The notes beneath the pieces are model-generated. The model was given only the letters and a program-made list of their open reading frames with translations. It did no database searches and was not told the DNA's origin. Shown in pieces: positions 5,314 to 7,833 of a DNA stretch of 7,833 bases (position 1 is its first letter; every line of letters begins with the position of its first letter). A program made the position numbers and the translations under genes. The DNA comes from Gp1-AA122 sp035631655 (GTDB lineage: Bacteria; Acidobacteriota; Terriglobia; Terriglobales; Acidobacteriaceae): contig DASQIH010000182.1 of the NCBI GenBank assembly GCA_035631655.1, positions 1 through 7,833 on the forward strand, written 5' to 3'.

Positions 5314-6498
5314 TCTGCACGGTCGGTCGCGTTGCAAGTGCTGCTCCTCATGGCGCTAGCTGGGGCCGGTTTGACTTTCCTTGGTGGCTGTAGCGGGACT
5401 GCTTCTCAACCCAAAGTTCCCCCCACTCCACTCACGCTCTCGCTGAGCACAGTTGTCTCGGGCCTTAGCAGCCCCGTCGACCTCCAGGCGCCCAGCGACA
5501 GTACAGGACGCTTCTTTGTTGTGGAGCAGCCGGGCACGATCCGCATCATCAGCAATGGCGCCCTCCTTCCTACTCCCTTTCTGGACATCACTAGCCAAGT
5601 GGATTTTGGAGGCGAGAAAGGCCTCCTGGGACTGGCATTTCACCCCAGCTACAGCCAGAACCGCCGCTTTTTCGTGAACTACGATCGCATTGTCGGCGGA
5701 CAGATGCAGACTGTGATCGCGCAATTTCAAGCTTCCGCAACCAACCCGAACGTGGCGGATGCAACCAGCGAACAGATCTTGTTGACTGTCGTCCAACCGT
5801 TTCCCAACCACAAGGGCGGGCAGTTGGTTTTCGGGCCGGACGGCTTCTTGTACATCGGACTCGGCGACGGAGGCAGCGGTGGCGATCCGCTCGGAAACGG
5901 CCAGAGCCTGCAAACCATGCTGGGCAAGATGCTCCGCATTGATGTCAACCACACCAGCCCTGGACTGGCGTATGCCATCCCTCCCGACAACCCCTTCGTG
6001 AACGGAGGCGGGTTGCCGGAGATTTGGGCCTATGGACTACGCAATCCCTGGCGTTTTTCTTTTGATCGTCCGAGCGGCCGTCTGTTTTGCGGCGACGTGG
6101 GGCAGGATCGCTTCGAAGAAATCGACATTCTGCAAAAAAGCGGCAACTTCGGATGGAACATCATGGAAGGCCTCCATTGCTTTAATCCTCCTAGCGGTCT
6201 CTGCAACATGGCCGGCCTGATCCTTCCCATTGCTGAATATGACCACACCGAGGGTGACGCAGTGATTGGCGGCTATGTGTATCACGGAACCGCCCTACCA
6301 CAGTTAGCAGCCACATACCTCTTGAGCGATTTCGGCAGCGGCACGATCTGGAACCTGACCGAGGGACCACCGGGAACATGGACACGTACGCGCCTGCTCT
6401 CTACAGGGCGCAACATTAGCTCCTTCGCTCAAGACTCGTCCGGTGAGTTGTACGTGTTGGACTACAGCGGCTCGGTCTTAAAACTCGTCGCCCAATAA
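5311..6498 (+). CDS. PQQ-dependent sugar dehydrogenase (glucose/sorbosone dehydrogenase family), lipoprotein
   Basis: The 395-residue product belongs to the soluble quinoprotein glucose dehydrogenase family, six-bladed propellers that oxidise aldose sugars in the periplasm with PQQ and calcium. The N terminus is a lipoprotein signal: a short basic start, a hydrophobic stretch to about residue 24, and lipobox L24-G-G-C27 followed by Ser, which suggests an outer-membrane anchor. Family motifs are FVVEQPGTIRII (69-80), GEKGLLGLAFHPSY (101-114), NHKGGQLVFGPDG (166-178) whose H167 fits the catalytic base, YIGLGDGGSGGDP (181-193), YGLRNPWRFSFDR (241-253), GDVGQDRFEEID (261-272) and GNFGWNIMEG (278-287). 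Length is normal. No PQQ biosynthesis genes are in the window. It lies 57 bases after the kinase-like gene and ends at a hairpin terminator. The exact sugar substrate is not predictable. Confidence 0.95.
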   Translation: MSARSVALQVLLLMALAGAGLTFLGGCSGTASQPKVPPTPLTLSLSTVVSGLSSPVDLQAPSDSTGRFFVVEQPGTIRIISNGALLPTPFLDITSQVDFGGEKGLLGLAFHPSYSQNRRFFVNYDRIVGGQMQTVIAQFQASATNPNVADATSEQILLTVVQPFPNHKGGQLVFGPDGFLYIGLGDGGSGGDPLGNGQSLQTMLGKMLRIDVNHTSPGLAYAIPPDNPFVNGGGLPEIWAYGLRNPWRFSFDRPSGRLFCGDVGQDRFEEIDILQKSGNFGWNIMEGLHCFNPPSGLCNMAGLILPIAEYDHTEGDAVIGGYVYHGTALPQLAATYLLSDFGSGTIWNLTEGPPGTWTRTRLLSTGRNISSFAQDSSGELYVLDYSGSVLKLVAQ

Positions 6499-6501
6499 CC
6501 C

Positions 6502-6530
6502 CCTGACCTGAAGTGAAGGTCAGGAATTTT
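6502..6530 (+). terminator. Rho-independent-like terminator after the sugar dehydrogenase
   Basis: A perfect 8-bp stem CCTGACCT (6502-6509) with AGGTCAGG (6517-6524) and a 7-base loop is followed by AATTTT. It begins 3 bases after the dehydrogenase stop and lies between two convergent genes. The T-run is short, so termination may be partial. On the minus strand the flank is GGGTTATT, weaker for the convergent gene. Confidence 0.75.
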
Positions 6531-6539
6531 GAAAACCCT

Positions 6540-7148
6540 TTAACCCTTCAGAAAGGGCAGCAGCTCCTTGAACGCCGGGCTCCCGGAAGACCGCAACAAC
6601 TCATAAAGGATCATCTCGGTAGACGAGATGACCGCGCCCGCGGCCCGCATGCGCTCCAGGCCGACCTTCCAATTCCACTCCGCCCGCGAGCTGACTGCAT
6701 CCGAAGCAACGTGCACCAGGTAGCCTTCCCGCAACGCACCCAGGGCGGTCTGCATCACGCAAATGTGCGTTTCCATGCCGCACAGCAGGACGGTATTGCG
6801 GTTGCCGGGCAGCCGCTTAAGCATCGAGCAAAACACGTCGCTGCCAAAGCAGGAGAACTGCAGCTTGTCGATAGCTTCGGCTGACGGCAGCAGGGAAGAG
6901 ATTTCCGGCACAATTTTCCCCAGTCCTTTGGAATATTGCGTCGTCGCAATCGTCGGCATCTTCAGGACGCCGGCTAGACGGATCAGCAACTGCGAATTCC
7001 GGATCAGCTGCTCTTTCTGAAAGATCGGAGGAAGCAGTTTCTCCTGGATATCCACTACGATCAGAGCGCAGCGGTCGGTTTCGAGCGGTCGCCGGGCGAT
7101 CTCGCTGTAGTCGGTAATTTGAGGAATGCTGTCGATGGCGGTGACCAT
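6540..7148 (-). CDS. Isochorismatase-family cysteine hydrolase
   Basis: The 202-residue product is a cysteine hydrolase of the isochorismatase/nicotinamidase superfamily, closest in appearance to YcaC-like members. The catalytic triad is visible: D33 in ALIVVDIQ, K95 in DKLQFSCF, and nucleophile C130 in LCGMETHICV. The METHICVMQTA segment has the typical motif around the nucleophile, and HVASDAVSSR (146-155) is also typical of the family. An N-terminal extension of about 25 residues precedes the first strand. The start at 7148 has a strong GGGAGGT (7154-7160) five bases upstream. No siderophore or NAD-salvage genes are adjacent, so the substrate is unknown; enterobactin-type isochorismatase is unlikely because no aryl-carrier domain is present. 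It is convergent with the sugar dehydrogenase, with a terminator between them. Confidence 0.93.
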   Translation of the reverse strand: MVTAIDSIPQITDYSEIARRPLETDRCALIVVDIQEKLLPPIFQKEQLIRNSQLLIRLAGVLKMPTIATTQYSKGLGKIVPEISSLLPSAEAIDKLQFSCFGSDVFCSMLKRLPGNRNTVLLCGMETHICVMQTALGALREGYLVHVASDAVSSRAEWNWKVGLERMRAAGAVISSTEMILYELLRSSGSPAFKELLPFLKG

Positions 7149-7188
7149 GAATTACCTCCCGGATATGAAATGACGGGAATACGTTGGA

Positions 7189-7194
7189 ATTCTA
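7189..7194 (-). promoter_or_regulatory. Candidate -10 element for the isochorismatase-family gene
   Basis: TAGAAT on the minus strand lies 40 bases upstream of the ATG at 7148, a sensible distance that leaves room for the strong ribosome-binding site. No clear -35 is found at 16-18 bases, so support is limited to the hexamer. Confidence 0.3.
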
Positions 7195-7265
7195 ACGCGG
7201 CCACGAAGAGAAAGGGGGAATTGTGAGAAGCGTCAATGAGCCCTGGTACGGGCCGATCACAATCA

Positions 7266-7351
7266 GCCCCGGAGGGGCGCCGCGAAAATAGCCCACCGCT
7301 TCAGCGGTCGGTAAGCAGGGAAGAATGTGCCGAGTCCCGTAGGGACGACAC
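7266..7351. repeat. Composite palindromic intergenic repeat region
   Basis: Three short perfect hairpins occur in 86 bases: GCCCC-GGA-GGGGC (7266-7278), ACCGCT-TC-AGCGGT (7295-7308), and GTCCC-GTA-GGGAC (7334-7346), the last flanked by GTG and CAC (7327-7329 and 7349-7351). Open frames through it (for example from 7236 and 7327) look like translated repeat, not protein. The motifs recall dispersed intergenic repeats of Acidobacteriota, but copy number is not testable here. It occupies most of the 290-base spacer between the metallothionein stop and the isochorismatase start and may end or stabilise the metallothionein transcript. I see no gene in this spacer. Confidence 0.65.
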
Positions 7352-7438
7352 GGATCGTGGGGTCAATCGTAGTTACGCACACCGATCGCGTCTGCCGGCA
7401 GCTACGAACCTATTGGGCAAGAATTCCGAACGTGGTCT

Positions 7439-7609
7439 TCACGCCGCCAGCGCGCATGACTGGTGATTGCAATTGCACTCGGTCGCCGCCAAACCCTTAT
7501 CCGGTGCCTTTTCGCAGGCGCTGCTGCAATACTGCAGGCCCGGTTCCACCGGACAGTTACACGCCGGATGAGCGCACTTGTTGCCGGTCGGAGGAGCTTG
7601 CGTACTCAT
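7439..7609 (-). CDS. Bacterial metallothionein (SmtA/PmtA-like)
   Basis: This 56-residue cysteine-rich protein has eight cysteines: C12, C17, C19, C28, C32, C45, C47 and C52, plus H14 and H49. The arrangement KCAHPACNC, then GLQYCSSAC, then ECNCNHQSC follows the bacterial metallothionein plan (Synechococcus SmtA has YYCSEAC and GCGHTGCNC). Such proteins hold clusters of Zn(II), or Cd and Cu, in the cytosol for metal buffering or detoxification. The start is fixed by AAGGAGGT (7616-7623), a perfect anti-Shine-Dalgarno complement six bases before the ATG, implying strong translation. No SmtB/ArsR regulator or metal transporter is visible nearby. It is a separate unit, divergent from the tRNA-Gln gene and upstream of the repeat-rich spacer before the isochorismatase-family gene. 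Metal preference and cluster size are unknown, though eight Cys and two His would suit about three to four divalent ions (inference). Confidence 0.9.
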   Translation of the reverse strand: MSTQAPPTGNKCAHPACNCPVEPGLQYCSSACEKAPDKGLAATECNCNHQSCALAA

Positions 7610-7615
7610 ACCTAT

Positions 7616-7639
7616 ACCTCCTTAGTTTGGAAGATATTA
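7616..7639 (-). promoter_or_regulatory. Metallothionein leader: strong ribosome-binding site and candidate -10
   Basis: AAGGAGGT at 7616-7623 is a full-length Shine-Dalgarno. TAATAT at 7634-7639 (minus strand) is a plausible -10 and would give a leader of about 18 bases. No convincing -35 was found 16-18 bases further upstream, which would fit an activator- or regulator-controlled promoter but is also consistent with misplacement. The ribosome-binding site is certain; the -10 is tentative. Confidence 0.5.
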
Positions 7640-7687
7640 GTAGATGGACCGTTGGCCATGGGAGTTGCCCCAGCGCCTCTGATCCGG

Positions 7688-7716
7688 TTGACCACAAACT
7701 ACCCAACCCATAGAAT
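7688..7716 (+). promoter_or_regulatory. Sigma70-type promoter of tRNA-Gln
   Basis: TTGACC (7688-7693) and TAGAAT (7711-7716) are separated by exactly 17 bases, each one base from the consensus TTGACA and TATAAT. Transcription would start near 7723, about 36 bases before the mature tRNA 5' end, leaving a short leader for RNase P removal. It is the best promoter match in the window. Confidence 0.75.
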
Positions 7717-7758
7717 CAGAAAGGCCTGTACTACTGCAGGTTCCAGCCGCACGTTTGC

Positions 7759-7832
7759 TGCCCCCTCGTTCAACGGCAGGACAGCTGACTCTGGATCAGC
7801 ATATCGGGGTTCGAATCCCTGGGGGGCAGCCA
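7759..7832 (+). tRNA. tRNA-Gln (anticodon CUG)
   Basis: A full cloverleaf can be folded. The acceptor stem TGCCCCC (7759-7765) pairs with GGGGGCA (7822-7828). The D stem is GTTC/GGAC (7768-7771 and 7779-7782). The anticodon stem is GCTGA (7784-7788) with TCAGC (7796-7800) around loop CTCTGGA, giving anticodon CTG at 7791-7793, which reads the glutamine codon CAG. The T arm is CGGGG-TTCGAAT-CCCTG (7805-7821) with one G-U pair. Discriminator G73 and CCA (7830-7832) are encoded. The U1-A72 first pair and G73 are typical glutamine identity elements. It is the only RNA gene seen, and the window ends one base later. Confidence 0.96.
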
Positions 7833-7833
7833 A

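Noticed and set aside
3912..6498. A defence or mobile system formed by the PPOX, kinase-like and sugar dehydrogenase genes
   Set aside because: The genes have unrelated predicted roles, the first is on the opposite strand, and no recombinase, toxin, nuclease or phage gene accompanies them.
7266..7351. CRISPR array
   Set aside because: The three palindromes differ in sequence and there is no regular direct repeat-spacer periodicity.
7236..7713. Plus-strand open frames at 7236-7466 and 7327-7713
   Set aside because: They translate the palindromic repeats and the antisense of the metallothionein; compositions are Arg/Ser/Pro-rich with no domain.
7759..7832. tRNA gene as an integration (attachment) site
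   Set aside because: The window ends one base after the tRNA and no integrase or duplicated tRNA 3' end is visible, so there is no support.

Overview
The window looks like chromosomal DNA of moderate to high GC from a Gram-negative bacterium. My best guess is Acidobacteriota (Terriglobia-type), inferred from three things. The gene content is typical: a gap-pgk-tpi cluster and a lipoprotein-type PQQ sugar dehydrogenase. Shine-Dalgarno sites are strong. The spacers carry short palindromic GC-rich elements ('GCCGGC-N5-GCCGGC', 'GTCCCGTAGGGAC') of the kind I associate with acidobacterial and related genomes. No rRNA or taxon-specific marker is present, so this assignment is provisional.

Layout. 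Positions 11-3668 (minus strand) hold a lower-glycolysis operon read right to left: gapA, an 85-base spacer filled by a three-armed palindromic repeat, pgk, a MacroD-type ADP-ribose hydrolase gene, and tpiA. The last three are tightly packed: a 1-base gap between pgk and the macrodomain gene, and a 4-base ATGA overlap between the macrodomain gene and tpiA. The operon may continue past the left edge. Positions 3669-3911 are the leader and spacer region of gapA, with small inverted repeats. Next come a short flavin/F420-type split-barrel oxidoreductase (minus) and, divergent from it, a P-loop polynucleotide-kinase-like protein with a long disordered Arg/Gly- and Pro-rich N-terminal half. A secreted lipoprotein PQQ-dependent sugar dehydrogenase follows on the same strand and ends at a hairpin terminator. 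An isochorismatase-family cysteine hydrolase is convergent to it.

The right end (7149-7833) has a repeat-rich spacer and then a 56-codon gene on the minus strand for a bacterial metallothionein, with eight cysteines and an optimal AAGGAGGT ribosome-binding site. At the edge is a complete tRNA-Gln(CUG) with encoded CCA, preceded by a well-formed TTGACC-N17-TAGAAT promoter.

How the genes work together. GapA, Pgk and TpiA catalyse consecutive triose-phosphate steps. The macrodomain enzyme among them is the unexpected partner, because GAPDH uses NAD and is a known ADP-ribosylation target in other organisms. The remaining genes look like independent units. I found no CRISPR array, insertion sequence, phage gene or defence system.
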